Below are positions 45,482 to 54,272 of a DNA stretch of 64,000 nt, piece after piece. This stretch comes from Sandaracinaceae bacterium (GTDB lineage: Bacteria; Myxococcota_A; Polyangia; Polyangiales; Sandaracinaceae). Made by a program: the position numbers and the translations under genes. Each line of letters begins with the position of its first letter. Positions within the stretch are counted from its first letter, which is position 1. The notes beneath the pieces are model-generated. The model saw nothing but the letters and a program-made list of their open reading frames with translations, was not told where the DNA came from and did not search any database. The DNA lies in the NCBI GenBank assembly GCA_020633195.1, contig JACKEC010000024.1, positions 62,001-126,000 of the forward strand, read 5' to 3'.

Positions 45482-46758
45482 CGGCGCCTGCCCATCACGC
45501 GGTAGTACGCGCGCGCGAACTGGTGGCCGAAGAGGTGCTGCGCCACCCGGTCGCCGGTGCTGAGATCGAGGTGCTTGGCGACGTAGCGGTAGTAGTGGCC
45601 CGCCGCCGAGAAGGGCCACAGGACGTCGCCGAAGCCGAAGGACGTCTTCGCGAGCGCGCCGCGCGCGACCGCGCCGATCCCCTGGGGCGAGATCGCCTGG
45701 AGCGCGGCGCGCGCGCCGTCGGTGGTGCCGGCGATGATCCCGAGCTGATGCAGCGCGAGGTCCGCGAAGGCGCGCGAGAGCTGGTCGAGCCGATCGCGGC
45801 CGTCCATGCGCCCGTCGAGGAGGTACGCGAGGAGCTCCTGCGAGGTCTCGAACCGCGGCAGGTCGAACGCCTCGGCGCTCCCGTCGACCGAGAGCTCCTT
45901 GCGGATCTGATCCTGGCCGTGCTCGAGCTCGATCAGCGCGCGCGCCAGCGTCTCGAGGACCGCGCCGAGGCGCTCGAGGGGCGTCAGCGACGCGAAGTCC
46001 CACGTCGCCGAGCTCCCCGGCGCGAGCCGCTCGAAGAGCTCTGGCAGGTCGCCGCCGCGCGGCGCGACGCCGGCGGCCTCGGCCATCTTCGGAGCCTCGA
46101 ACGCCTTCGGGAAGGTCTCCGCGAGCAGCGACGCCTGGCTCGCCCGCTCCGGCCCCGCCGCGCGGTCCAGGCCGGTGGTGATCACGGCCTGCAGCTTCTC
46201 TTGCGCTGCTTCGAAGGCCTCGTAGGCGGGCTTGATCTCGTCCATCAGCGCCCGCTGCCGCTGCGCCAGCAGGAGGAGCTGGTGGCGGTCCGAGATCCCC
46301 ATCGTCGCGGCGATGGTCCGAGCCAGGTCGTCGGGCGACGCGTCCGGGCCGAGGACCGCCGTGCCCCCCGCCGCGTGCTTCTTGACCTGCCGCCGCGTCC
46401 CCCCGAGCTCGAAGGCGGCCGCGCGGCGGGAGAGGACCTGATCGTCCCGCAGCGCGATGCGCGTGCAGCGGAGCTCGAGGGGCCCGATCCCGAGCTTCGC
46501 CTCGGGCGTCACGTCGACCTCGACGTTCTTGTCGATGAGCGCGCCGTTCAGCTCCGTGCCGTTCGTCGAGCCCACGTCGAGGTACGTCGTCGACCCCTCG
46601 TCGAAGCGGATCACGCCGTGCCACTGCGACACGTAGCCCTCGTCGATCGAGAGGTCGTTGAGATCGTTGCGGCCGAGTCGGACGGGGGAGCGAGTGAAGC
46701 CGGCCTCGACGGTCGCGCCCGTCTCGCGGTTCTTCATGTGCACGAGCAGGGGAAGCAC
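45478..46758 (-). CDS. FHA-domain protein of type VI accessory type
   Basis: 426 residues, GTG start; ATG 46737 is possible. The N-terminal FHA domain is complete: SPVRLGRNDLNDLSI, YVSQWHGVIRF, YLDVGSTNGTELNG, giving phospho-threonine recognition. The middle is helical with a Gln/Arg-rich segment (ISDRHQLLLLAQRQRALMDEI). The C-terminal ~150 residues (WDFASLTPLERLGAVLETLAR, GHYYRYVAKHL, FARAYYRVMGRR) resemble the conserved C-terminal region of TagH/ImpI-type FHA proteins. It is the first gene of the eight-gene operon and probably links it to Ser/Thr kinase signalling, of which the window has two examples. Confidence 0.87.
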   Translation of the reverse strand: MLPLLVHMKNRETGATVEAGFTRSPVRLGRNDLNDLSIDEGYVSQWHGVIRFDEGSTTYLDVGSTNGTELNGALIDKNVEVDVTPEAKLGIGPLELRCTRIALRDDQVLSRRAAAFELGGTRRQVKKHAAGGTAVLGPDASPDDLARTIAATMGISDRHQLLLLAQRQRALMDEIKPAYEAFEAAQEKLQAVITTGLDRAAGPERASQASLLAETFPKAFEAPKMAEAAGVAPRGGDLPELFERLAPGSSATWDFASLTPLERLGAVLETLARALIELEHGQDQIRKELSVDGSAEAFDLPRFETSQELLAYLLDGRMDGRDRLDQLSRAFADLALHQLGIIAGTTDGARAALQAISPQGIGAVARGALAKTSFGFGDVLWPFSAAGHYYRYVAKHLDLSTGDRVAQHLFGHQFARAYYRVMGRRR

Positions 46759-46906
46759 GGGGGCGAGGCTAGCCCACTCGAGCGCGTCGCGGAACGTCGC
46801 GGGGCCGGAGCGTAACCACCCCGATCGCGGGGCGGGGCTGCGCCCCTCCTCCAGTGAGCGCGGTGTGCTCTATCCTGAGGCCGTGGGCGGGACCGACGAG
46901 GGGGCG

Positions 46907-47566
46907 ATGCGCGACCTGGCCTGCGAGCACGTGCTCGCGTCGCAGGACAAGCAGCTCCGGATGAACGGCGCGCACGACGGCGCGCGCTTCTGGGTCGACC
47001 TCGAGCAGGGCGAGCTCGTGTTCAAGCGGGGCCTCCTGTTCGGGAAGAAGGAGCGCTACCGGTGCCAGATCCTCGCCCTCACCGGACCCGCGGGGTGGAC
47101 GTGGTCGTGGGCCGATCCGCGCGTGCCCGCGCTGCTGACCCGCGCGGCGATCACGGTGCGGGCGCGGGGCGAGCGCGACGGGCTGTCGACGTTCACGACC
47201 CCCTCCCTCACGCTCTCTGGCGCCGAGGACGCGATCAGCCTCGCGCTCGTGTGCGTCGGCCTCCTGCGCGCCCACTTCTATCTCCTCGTGACCACCGACG
47301 AGCTCGGCGACGCGTGGGTCGTCGTCACCGATCCGGCCTACGCGATGCCGCCCCTCGAACCGTTCGCGCGCTTCCTCGAGATGCTCCAGCTCATCGGGCA
47401 GATCCCGCTCCCCGAGCATCGTCAGCCGCTGTCGAGCTACGCCCGATGGCTCGGCCTGCGCGTCGAGGACCGGCCCGCGGGGATCCTCCGGGTCGCGTCC
47501 GACCGAGACGCCGTCGACCTCTCGTTCGACGCCTTCGCCCTCGTCGCCGGCGCTTCGGTCGGCTAG
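46907..47566 (+). CDS. Hypothetical protein, DUF6882-like
   Basis: 219 residues. ATG 46907 has GAGG with a 5-nt spacer. The pattern ACEHVLASQDKQL, RFWVDLEQGELVFKRG and then GWTWSWADPRVPALLTRAA, with the final TDPAYAMPPLEP block, is reminiscent of the DUF6882 family; I hold this tentatively. The protein is soluble with a mixed beta/alpha pattern. No activity is known. It is divergent from the FHA operon with a 148-bp shared upstream region and shares a CTAG stop overlap with the next convergent gene. Confidence 0.6.
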   Translation: MRDLACEHVLASQDKQLRMNGAHDGARFWVDLEQGELVFKRGLLFGKKERYRCQILALTGPAGWTWSWADPRVPALLTRAAITVRARGERDGLSTFTTPSLTLSGAEDAISLALVCVGLLRAHFYLLVTTDELGDAWVVVTDPAYAMPPLEPFARFLEMLQLIGQIPLPEHRQPLSSYARWLGLRVEDRPAGILRVASDRDAVDLSFDAFALVAGASVG

Positions 47567-49146
47567 CCGAGCGCCTCGGCGATGGCCCTCGCGACGCGGA
47601 CTCCGTCGATCGCGGCGCTGACGATCCCGCCCGCGTAGCCGGCGCCCTCGCCGGTCGGGTAGAGGCCGTCGACGTCGATCGAGACGAGGGTCCCGGGGTC
47701 GCGCGGGACGCGCACGGGCGAGCTGGTGCGCGACTCGACGCCGACGAGCACGGCGTCCTCGCCGCCGTAGCCGCGCATGCGCCCTTCGAAGCGCTTCAGC
47801 CCGTCGCGGAGCCGCGCGGCGAGGGGGACGCCGCCGGCGTCGAGCACGTCGCGCACGTCGCCCGCGGTCAGGCCGGGGAGGTAGCTGGTCTCCGGGGTGG
47901 TGGTGGATCCGCGGCCCCTCAGGAAGTCGCTCGCGCGGGTGGCCGGGGCGCGCAGCATGCCGCCACCCGCGACGCTCGCGGCTCGCTCGACGCGGCGCTG
48001 CAGCTCGACGCCCGCGAGCGGCCCGCGCAGGCCGGCGCGCTCGAGGTCCTCGAGCTCGACGGCGACGACGAGCCCCGAGTTCGCGTAGGGCGAGTCGCGG
48101 CGGGACAGGCTCATCCCGTTGACGACGAGGCCGTCCGGCTCGGTCGACGCGGGCACGATCCAGCCGCCCGGGCACATGCAGAACGAGAAGACGCCGCGGG
48201 ACTCGATCTCGGCGGCGACGCGGTACGACGCGTTGGGCAGCCGCGGGTGACCGGCGTCGCGGCCGTACTGCACGGCGTTGATGAACGGCTGCGGGTGCTC
48301 GATGCGGACGCCGAGCGCGAACGGCTTGGGCTCGAGCGTGATCGCGTGGGCGGCGAGCAGGTCGAAGACCTCGCGCGCGGAGTGGCCGGTCGCGAGCACG
48401 ATCGCGTCCGCGCCGAGCTCGCGGCCGTCGGCGAGCTTCACCCCGACGACCGCGCGGCGGCCGCCCCGCTGGGCGACGAGCAGGTCGACGACGCGGGCGC
48501 CGAACTCGAACTGCTGGCCGCAGGCTTCGAGGCGCTCGCGCAGCGCCGTCACGACCTTGGGGAGCTTGTTGCTGCCGATGTGCGGCCGCGCGTCCACGAG
48601 GATCGCGTCGGGCGCGCCGTGGACGGCGAGCGTCTCGAGCACGTCCCGCACGTTCCCGCGCTTGTGGGCCCGCGTGTAGAGCTTGCCGTCCGAGTAGGTG
48701 CCCGCGCCGCCTTCGCCGAAGCAGTAGTTGCTGTCCTCGTCGACGACCCCGAGGCGCTGCAGCCCCTTGAGGTCGTGGCGGCGCGGCTGAACGGTCTTGC
48801 CGCGGTCGAGCACGGTGCACGGGATCTGCGCGCGGGCGAGCTCGTAGGCCGCGAAGAGCCCCGCCGGCCCGTCGCCGACGACGAGCACGCGGCGCTCACC
48901 CTTCACCTCGCGCGGCATCGGCGCGCCGCGCTCGTGAGGGTCCTCGTCGCCGAGCGCGAGGAGCACGTGGAGGCGGACCCGGCCGCGGCGCGCGTCGATG
49001 GAGCGGCGCCGGATCGCGACGTCGGGGATCTCGTCGAGGTCGCGGCGCAGCTCGCGCGCGACGCGACGGCGCAGGTCCTCGGGCTGGTCGGGCTCGTCGA
49101 GGCCGAGGTCGAGCTCGAGCTCCGTGGGGATGGGCCGGGGGGGCAC
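47563..49146 (-). CDS. FAD-dependent dehydrogenase (COG2509-like)
   Basis: 527 residues, GTG start. After an acidic ~85-residue N-terminal domain, the FAD/Rossmann motif VLVVGDGPAGLFAAYELARA is followed by NYCFGEGGAGTYSDGKLYTR, a signature of the COG2509 family. Further markers are GHSAREVFDLL, RIEHPQPFIN, FCMCPGGWIVPAS and a second nucleotide segment near the end, GLYPTGEGAGYAGGIVSAA. These proteins are predicted flavoprotein dehydrogenases of unknown substrate; the CMCPGG turn may take part in redox chemistry. The gene is alone on its strand, converging with the DUF6882-like gene through CTAG. Confidence 0.88.
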   Translation of the reverse strand: MPPRPIPTELELDLGLDEPDQPEDLRRRVARELRRDLDEIPDVAIRRRSIDARRGRVRLHVLLALGDEDPHERGAPMPREVKGERRVLVVGDGPAGLFAAYELARAQIPCTVLDRGKTVQPRRHDLKGLQRLGVVDEDSNYCFGEGGAGTYSDGKLYTRAHKRGNVRDVLETLAVHGAPDAILVDARPHIGSNKLPKVVTALRERLEACGQQFEFGARVVDLLVAQRGGRRAVVGVKLADGRELGADAIVLATGHSAREVFDLLAAHAITLEPKPFALGVRIEHPQPFINAVQYGRDAGHPRLPNASYRVAAEIESRGVFSFCMCPGGWIVPASTEPDGLVVNGMSLSRRDSPYANSGLVVAVELEDLERAGLRGPLAGVELQRRVERAASVAGGGMLRAPATRASDFLRGRGSTTTPETSYLPGLTAGDVRDVLDAGGVPLAARLRDGLKRFEGRMRGYGGEDAVLVGVESRTSSPVRVPRDPGTLVSIDVDGLYPTGEGAGYAGGIVSAAIDGVRVARAIAEALG

Positions 49147-49229
49147 GCGGCCCGAACCGTAGCAGGGGCCTTCCCTCGTTGCGCGCCGCGTCGAGCCCGT
49201 GAGACGCTGACCGAAGGTTGGAGGGGACG

Positions 49230-49568
49230 ATGAACAAGCGCGCGCGGCTCTGGCTCTCGGGTGGTGTCCTTCTGGCGCTCTGCCTCGCGTGCAACGCCTC
49301 GGTGGGGTCGCCGCGCGCGCAGGTGAACTGCGAGGGTCAGGGGGACCACTACGCCTGCACCGTCACCCACACCTCCGGCGGGACCGGGCAGGTCTGCTGG
49401 GACATCCAGGCGACCTGCGCCAACGGGACGCTCGCCACGGCGAACTCGTGCGTGCAGCTCTCGCCCGGGCAGACGATCACCCACAACGTGCCGACGTCGT
49501 CGTTCTCCAACTTCACGCAGTGCGACGCCGTCTCGACGCTCCAGATCGTCGACACCACGGGCACCTGA
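49230..49568 (+). CDS. Small secreted or lipoprotein, Cys-rich beta domain
   Basis: 112 residues; ATG 49230 with GGAGG five bases upstream. The signal MNKRARLWLSGGVLLALCLAC could be cut at a lipobox (CLAC) or at a signal-peptidase I site. The mature ~90 residues are beta-rich with regularly spaced Cys (VNCEGQGDHYACTVTHTSGG, VCWDIQATC, NSCVQL, FTQC), suggesting an Ig-like fold with disulphides, perhaps an exported adhesin or inhibitor. The family is not recognised. The polytopic membrane protein gene follows after 9 bp. Confidence 0.68.
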   Translation: MNKRARLWLSGGVLLALCLACNASVGSPRAQVNCEGQGDHYACTVTHTSGGTGQVCWDIQATCANGTLATANSCVQLSPGQTITHNVPTSSFSNFTQCDAVSTLQIVDTTGT

Positions 49569-49577
49569 TCGCCGCAC

Positions 49578-51146
49578 GTGACCGATCCCGAACCTGACGC
49601 AGAGTCGGACGCGGAATCGGACGCGCCATCGGACGCGGAGCCCCGCGTCCTCCGCGCCGCGCTGATCCTCTGGTCGCTCGCGATGGGCGCCCTCGTGCTC
49701 ATCAAGATCGGCCCCCTCACGTTCGTCGACCCCGACGCGTGGCACCAGATGAGCCTGGCTCGCGAGCTCTTCGCGACCGGCTCACTGCCGACCGTCGACG
49801 TCTTCGCCTACACGCCCACGCTGCGCCCCGTCGTCCACCACGAGTGGGGCGCGGGCGTCCTGTGGCTCGCCGTCGCGTCGGCCGGCGGCCGGGGAGGCTT
49901 CCTCTTCTTCAAGTACCTGCTCGTCGCGGGCGTCCTGGTGGCCAGCGTCTCGGTGGCGAGGCGGCGCGGCGCGGACACCGTGACGCTCCTCGCGTGCGCG
50001 CTGCCCGCCATCCTCCTCGCGCACTACGGCTTCACCACCATCCGGGCGCAGCTGCTCACGATGCTCCTGCTCGCGCTGCTCCTCGACGTCCTGTCGATCG
50101 ATCCCGCGACGCGGCGGAGCTGGCTGATCGGCTGGCTCGCGCTGCACGTGCTGTGGCTCAACGTCCACGCGGGCTTCGTGGTGGGGCTCGCGTTCCTCGG
50201 CCTCGCCGCGGTCGAGCGCGCGGTGCGGCGCGAGCCGTTCCTCGACCTCGCGCTGGTGACCGTCGCGGCGGCCGCCCTCGTGCTGCTCAACCCGTGGGGC
50301 GTCGACTACTACGTCTACCTCGCGCGCGGCCTCGGGATGGACCGGCCCGAGGTCCCCGAGTGGGCGCCGCTGTGGTCCGACCCGGCCCGGCGCTGGGCCG
50401 ACATCGCCGCGTGGGCGGCGATGGTGGGCCTCGCCGGCTACGCGCTCCGCGCGCGCGGCTGGCGCGCCTGCCCGGGCGTCGCGTGGGTGGCGGTGACGGC
50501 GGCCTACGCGGTCCTCCACCAGCGCCACGTGACGCTCTTCGCGATCACCTGGTTCGCGGTCGCGGTCCCGTGGCTCGCGAAGACCCCGCTCGCCGACGGC
50601 GCGCGTCGGATCGTCCGGGAGCGCGCGCGCCTCGTCGTCGTCCTCGCCGCGCTCGGGCTCGCGGTGTGGCTCGGGGGCGCGCTGCTGCTGCGGCCGTGGT
50701 CGCTGCGCCTCCCGACCGAGCCCCTCGCGCGCGCCGAGGGCTGGCCGACCTATCCGATCGGAGCCGCCGACTACCTCGACGAGCAGGGCTTCGACGGCAA
50801 CCTGATGACCCCCTTCGTCGAGGGCGGCTACATGATGTGGCGCCTGCACCCGAACGGTGGCCGCATCAGCTACGACGGTCGCTACGAGGTCGCGTACCCG
50901 CCGAGCGTCACGGCCCATCACCGCGCGCTCTACGGCGGCGAGGCCGGGTGGCGCGCGACGCTGTCGGCGTATCCGACCGACCTCGTCCTCGTCCCGCGCC
51001 CGTCGGCCGCGCTGAGCCTGCTCCTGACGGCGCCGGGCTGGCACGTCGTCTACGGCGACGACCTCTACGTGCTCGTGGCGCGGCCCGACCTCGAGCTCCC
51101 CCTCGTCGACCGCCGCGGCCGCGTGTTCTCGAGCACGTTTCCTTGA
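49578..51146 (+). CDS. Polytopic membrane protein, GT-C-like
   Basis: 522 residues; GTG 49578 starts a Ser/Asp/Glu-rich cytoplasmic head. About 11 hydrophobic helices follow. The first loop (DPDAWHQMSLARELFATGSLP, then VHHEWGAGVLWL) resembles the first extracytoplasmic loop of bacterial GT-C glycosyltransferases, where the acidic DxD-like pair is catalytic; ALRARGW and the terminal globular region (LDEQGFDGNLMTPFVEGGYMMW, GGRISYDGRYE) fit the periplasmic end of such enzymes. The exact family is uncertain. It may act with the lipid-linked sugar enzymes elsewhere in the window. Confidence 0.7.
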   Translation: MTDPEPDAESDAESDAPSDAEPRVLRAALILWSLAMGALVLIKIGPLTFVDPDAWHQMSLARELFATGSLPTVDVFAYTPTLRPVVHHEWGAGVLWLAVASAGGRGGFLFFKYLLVAGVLVASVSVARRRGADTVTLLACALPAILLAHYGFTTIRAQLLTMLLLALLLDVLSIDPATRRSWLIGWLALHVLWLNVHAGFVVGLAFLGLAAVERAVRREPFLDLALVTVAAAALVLLNPWGVDYYVYLARGLGMDRPEVPEWAPLWSDPARRWADIAAWAAMVGLAGYALRARGWRACPGVAWVAVTAAYAVLHQRHVTLFAITWFAVAVPWLAKTPLADGARRIVRERARLVVVLAALGLAVWLGGALLLRPWSLRLPTEPLARAEGWPTYPIGAADYLDEQGFDGNLMTPFVEGGYMMWRLHPNGGRISYDGRYEVAYPPSVTAHHRALYGGEAGWRATLSAYPTDLVLVPRPSAALSLLLTAPGWHVVYGDDLYVLVARPDLELPLVDRRGRVFSSTFP

Positions 51147-51153
51147 CGCCGGA

Positions 51154-52863
51154 TCAGCGCCCCTCGATCCGCTCGATGAGCGCGTCGATGCGCCGCTGCT
51201 CCGCCGGCCGGCGCAGCCGCTCGCGCTCCGCTCGCGCCGCGGGCAGCGCTTCGGCGCCGTAGCGGCTCGCGATGAGGTCGACCGCGGCGGCGTGGTAGCG
51301 CTCCGAGCGCGCGTGCTCGAGCAGATCGGGGAGCACCGGCGCCCAGCGGCGCCCTTCGGGATCGAGCTCGAGCGCCCTCTCGTACTCGGGGAGGGCGTAC
51401 GAGAGGGAGCGCGACTCGGTGAAGTGGCGACCGAGCAGGAGGTGCCCGCGCGCGTCCTGGGGGTGGTCCCGGTTGTAGCGAGCGAGCACGACTCGGGTGG
51501 TTTGATCGAGGCGGCGGCCCGCGGCCAGGCGATGCCGAGCCGGCACGAGCTCGGCGGGGAGGGACGCCATCGGATCGACGGCCATCACCGGCGGCGCGAG
51601 GAGCCGACCGCCCTCGGGGGGCGCGGGGGCCGGGCGCGGGATCACCGCGGGCGGCGCCGGCGGCGGGGCGTCGGGGGAGCGCAGGACGAGAGCCAGGATC
51701 GCGCCCCCCGCCGCGAGCGCGAGGAGCGCGCCGACGCCGATGACGGCGGCGATCGCGATGAGCATCGAGGCGCTCGTCGCGGGCCGGCGGGGCGGCGCGG
51801 GCGGCGCGGCGGCGGCCGAGTCGCGGGTCGCCTCGATGACGGCCTCGCGCGTGAGGGGCAGCGCGGAAGGAGGGGCCACCACGGCGGGGGGGCGCGCGCC
51901 GGCAGGGAGCGTCTCCGCGGTGGGATCCGGCGGCGTCGGCGGGTCGTCGGGTCGGGCCGGGGCGCTCGCCCAGCGACGCGCCTGCTCGGCGGGGAGGGCG
52001 TCGAGCGCGGCGAGCATCACCCGGGCGTCTCGGAACCGATCCGCGCGGTCCTTGGCGAGCGCGCGCTGCGTCCACTCCTCGAGCTCCTCGCTCACCTCGA
52101 GCCCCTCGCTCGCCGCTTCGAGCGCGGGGGCCGGCTCCACGAGGTGAGCGCGGAGCAGATCGGGGGCGTCGCGCTCCAGGAAGGGGCGCCGGCCGGTGAG
52201 CATCTCGTAGGCGACGAGCCCGATCGCGTAGACGTCCGCGCGCTCGTCGACCTGCCCGCCGGCCGCCTGCTCGGGCGCCATGTACGCGGGGGTCCCGATC
52301 AGCGAGCCGCGACGGGTGAGCGCCGTCCCCTGCCGGCCGCGCTCCCCGGTGTAGCGGGCCAGCCCGAAGTCGAGCACCACCGCGTGGTCGCGTCCGTCCA
52401 CCTCGCGCAGCAGGATGTTGCCGGGCTTGAGGTCGCGGTGGACGAGGCCGCGCTCGTGGGCGTGCCCGACCGCCCGGAGGATCTGTCGCGTGAGCTCGAG
52501 CGCGCGCGGCGGATCGAGCGGCCCGGCGCGCAGGACCGACGAGAGCGGGCGGCCCTCCACCTTCTCCATGACGAGGTACGGCGTTCCGTCGCTCACCCCG
52601 ACGTCCGTGACCGCCACGATGTGCGGGTGCGACAGCTCGGTCAGCGCCCGCGCCTCGCGCTCGAAGCGCTTGCGCAGCAGCTCGGTGTCCGCGAGCTCGG
52701 GTCGGAGCACCTTCACCGCCACCGCCGTGCCGAGCGCGAGGTGCGTCGCCTCGAAGACCTGACCGATGCCCCCCTCGCCGAGGAGCGCCTCGAGCCGGTA
52801 CCGACCGTCGAGCACGGTCCCGATCGGCAGCGTCGACGGATCGTCCGTCGCGTCGTCGGCCAT
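51154..52863 (-). CDS. Transmembrane Ser/Thr protein kinase
   Basis: 569 residues. The Hanks-type kinase (about 20-310) is complete: GEGGIGQVFEATHLAL, catalytic Lys51 in VAVKVL, HRDLKPGNIL with Asp144, DFGLARY with Asp165, and the GTPAYMAPEQ activation end. A Pro/Ala-rich linker, one membrane helix (IAIAAVIGVGALLALAAGG, about 357-385) and a ~170-residue extracytoplasmic helical region with a TPR-like segment (SLSYALPEYERALELDPEGR) follow. The output targets are unknown. It is divergent from the Gre-like gene. Confidence 0.94.
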   Translation of the reverse strand: MADDATDDPSTLPIGTVLDGRYRLEALLGEGGIGQVFEATHLALGTAVAVKVLRPELADTELLRKRFEREARALTELSHPHIVAVTDVGVSDGTPYLVMEKVEGRPLSSVLRAGPLDPPRALELTRQILRAVGHAHERGLVHRDLKPGNILLREVDGRDHAVVLDFGLARYTGERGRQGTALTRRGSLIGTPAYMAPEQAAGGQVDERADVYAIGLVAYEMLTGRRPFLERDAPDLLRAHLVEPAPALEAASEGLEVSEELEEWTQRALAKDRADRFRDARVMLAALDALPAEQARRWASAPARPDDPPTPPDPTAETLPAGARPPAVVAPPSALPLTREAVIEATRDSAAAAPPAPPRRPATSASMLIAIAAVIGVGALLALAAGGAILALVLRSPDAPPPAPPAVIPRPAPAPPEGGRLLAPPVMAVDPMASLPAELVPARHRLAAGRRLDQTTRVVLARYNRDHPQDARGHLLLGRHFTESRSLSYALPEYERALELDPEGRRWAPVLPDLLEHARSERYHAAAVDLIASRYGAEALPAARAERERLRRPAEQRRIDALIERIEGR

Positions 52864-52966
52864 CGCGTCGAAGGGTACCACCGGCGCCACACGGGGCGCG
52901 CGGCACCGTGGACCGCCCGGAAGTTGGAGGCCGTCGAGGGCACCTCCTACGATCGCCAGCGCACGC

Positions 52967-53461
52967 ATGGACAAACTGCACTTGCTCGAGCAGCTGCGCT
53001 CCCACATCCAGAGGAGCGCCGAGGGCGCGATGGCCGCCGCGGTCGAGGCCGCCAGCGAGGCGCGCGACGCCGCCGACCCGCGCGAGCGGTCCGCGGACGC
53101 GGGGACCGCGGTGGAGCACGCGAGCATGGCGCGCGGGCAGACGCGTCGCCGGGACCGCGCGCTCGCCGAGCTGTCGGCGCTCGAGTACTTCGAGCCGCGC
53201 CCCTTCGACGAGACCGCGAAGGTCCGCGTGGGCGCGCTCGTCGAGATCGAGGACGAGGAGACGGGGGAGGGCCGCACCTTCTTCCTCGCCCCCGCGGGCG
53301 CGGGCACCACGCTGACGGGGCCCGACGGAGACGGGCTGTTGACGGTGGTCACGCCGCACTCGCCGGTCGGCCGCGCGGTGATCGGCCAGCGCGTCGGCGA
53401 CGTCATCGACGTCACGTTCGGCGACGACGGCCGCGAGTGGACGATCACCTGGGTGGGGTAG
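52967..53461 (+). CDS. GreA/GreB-family-like protein
   Basis: 164 residues from ATG 52967. The N-terminal ~80 residues are helical and acidic/Ala-rich (AEGAMAAAVEAASEARDAAD) with QTRRRDRALAELSALEYF leading into the C-terminal FKBP-like domain: VGALVEIEDEETGEGRTFFLAP, PHSPVGRAVIGQRVGD and DVTFGDDGREWTITWV. The PxSPxGRAxxGxxxGD block is the Gre C-terminal signature. The helical arm is similar in length to a Gre coiled coil, but the acidic tip residues needed for RNA polymerase cleavage are not certain. It is a Gre-like RNA-polymerase-binding protein rather than a safe GreA. Confidence 0.8.
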   Translation: MDKLHLLEQLRSHIQRSAEGAMAAAVEAASEARDAADPRERSADAGTAVEHASMARGQTRRRDRALAELSALEYFEPRPFDETAKVRVGALVEIEDEETGEGRTFFLAPAGAGTTLTGPDGDGLLTVVTPHSPVGRAVIGQRVGDVIDVTFGDDGREWTITWVG

Positions 53462-53540
53462 CCCACCACCTCTCTCCACCGTGCTGGTTCGCACGCCGCT
53501 GACCAGAACCCCTGGACTGGCTCGGCTCCCGACCCCATAC

Positions 53541-53575
53541 CGGTAAATCATATTCTGGTTTGAGATAGGGAGGTG
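53541..53575 (+). promoter_or_regulatory. AT-rich dyad upstream of the RIC gene, candidate NsrR-type operator
   Basis: AAATCA (53545-53550), TATTC, TGGTTT (53556-53561) form an imperfect inverted repeat in an unusually AT-rich patch just before the ribosome site (GGAGGT at 53569-53574). An Rrf2-family regulator is encoded nearby, and the divergent region upstream of the hemerythrin gene contains similar words, which fits shared control. Confidence 0.45.
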
Positions 53576-53578
53576 AAC

Positions 53579-54262
53579 ATGGAGCTCCGCGTTCGAGAGC
53601 AAACGCTCGCCGAGCTGGCGACGACGGTGCCGGGTGCGGTCGGCGTGCTGCGCCGGCATCGACTGGACTTCTGCTGCAACGGCGCGCGAGGGCTCGTCGA
53701 GGCGTGCGCGGCCAAGGGCCTCGACATGGGGCCGATCGCCGACGAGATCGAGGCGCTCGCCCGTCGCGCCGAGCCCGCACAGTTCGAAGGCCTCGCGGCG
53801 CTCTCCGCGGCTCAGCTGGCAGACTTCGTGGTGGGGACGTACCACGAGCCGCTCCGCGCGATGCTCGAGGACCTCCTCGCGCTCGCGCAGCGAGTGGAGA
53901 GGCGTCACGCAGACCACCCGGCGTGCCCGCGGGGGCTCGCCGGTCGGCTCCATGTGGGCGCGGTGGAGCTCCGCAGTCACATGGACAAGGAGGAACGAAT
54001 CCTGTTTCCGGCGATCCGCCGGGGGCTGGGGGTCGAGCTGGCGGGGCCCGTGGCGGTGATGCGGGCCGAGCACGATGAGCATGCGAGCTTCCTCGAGGAG
54101 CTCCGCCTGTTGACGGGCGACCACGAGCCGCCGCCCGGCGCCTGCAATTCGTGGCTCGCTCTCTACCTCGGGCTCGCCGACCTGGAGAAGCAGCTGCAAG
54201 ATCACGTGCTCGTCGAGAACCACCTCCTCTTCCCCGCCGTCCTCGCCGGAGAGCGGAGCTGA
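53579..54262 (+). CDS. ytfE/scdA-like: RIC-family iron-sulfur cluster repair diiron protein
   Basis: 227 residues. ATG 53579 follows GGAGGT at 5 nt. The ScdA_N domain is clear: TLAELATTVPGAVGVLRRHRLD with the DFCCNGARGL double Cys. The hemerythrin-like domain has ligands in TYHEPLR, RRHADHP, LRSHMDKEERILFP, MRAEHDEHASF and LQDHVLVENHLLFP. RIC (YtfE, DnrN, ScdA) proteins are cytoplasmic diiron proteins linked to repair of iron-sulfur clusters after nitric oxide or oxidative damage. It is convergent with an NsrR-like regulator gene, which fits nitrosative-stress control. Confidence 0.92.
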   Translation: MELRVREQTLAELATTVPGAVGVLRRHRLDFCCNGARGLVEACAAKGLDMGPIADEIEALARRAEPAQFEGLAALSAAQLADFVVGTYHEPLRAMLEDLLALAQRVERRHADHPACPRGLAGRLHVGAVELRSHMDKEERILFPAIRRGLGVELAGPVAVMRAEHDEHASFLEELRLLTGDHEPPPGACNSWLALYLGLADLEKQLQDHVLVENHLLFPAVLAGERS

Positions 54263-54272
54263 GCGCGAGCCG

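Noticed and set aside
52967..53461. Bona fide transcript-cleavage factor GreA
   Set aside because: Only the C-terminal Gre domain is secure; the acidic coiled-coil tip is not certain, so it is called Gre-like.
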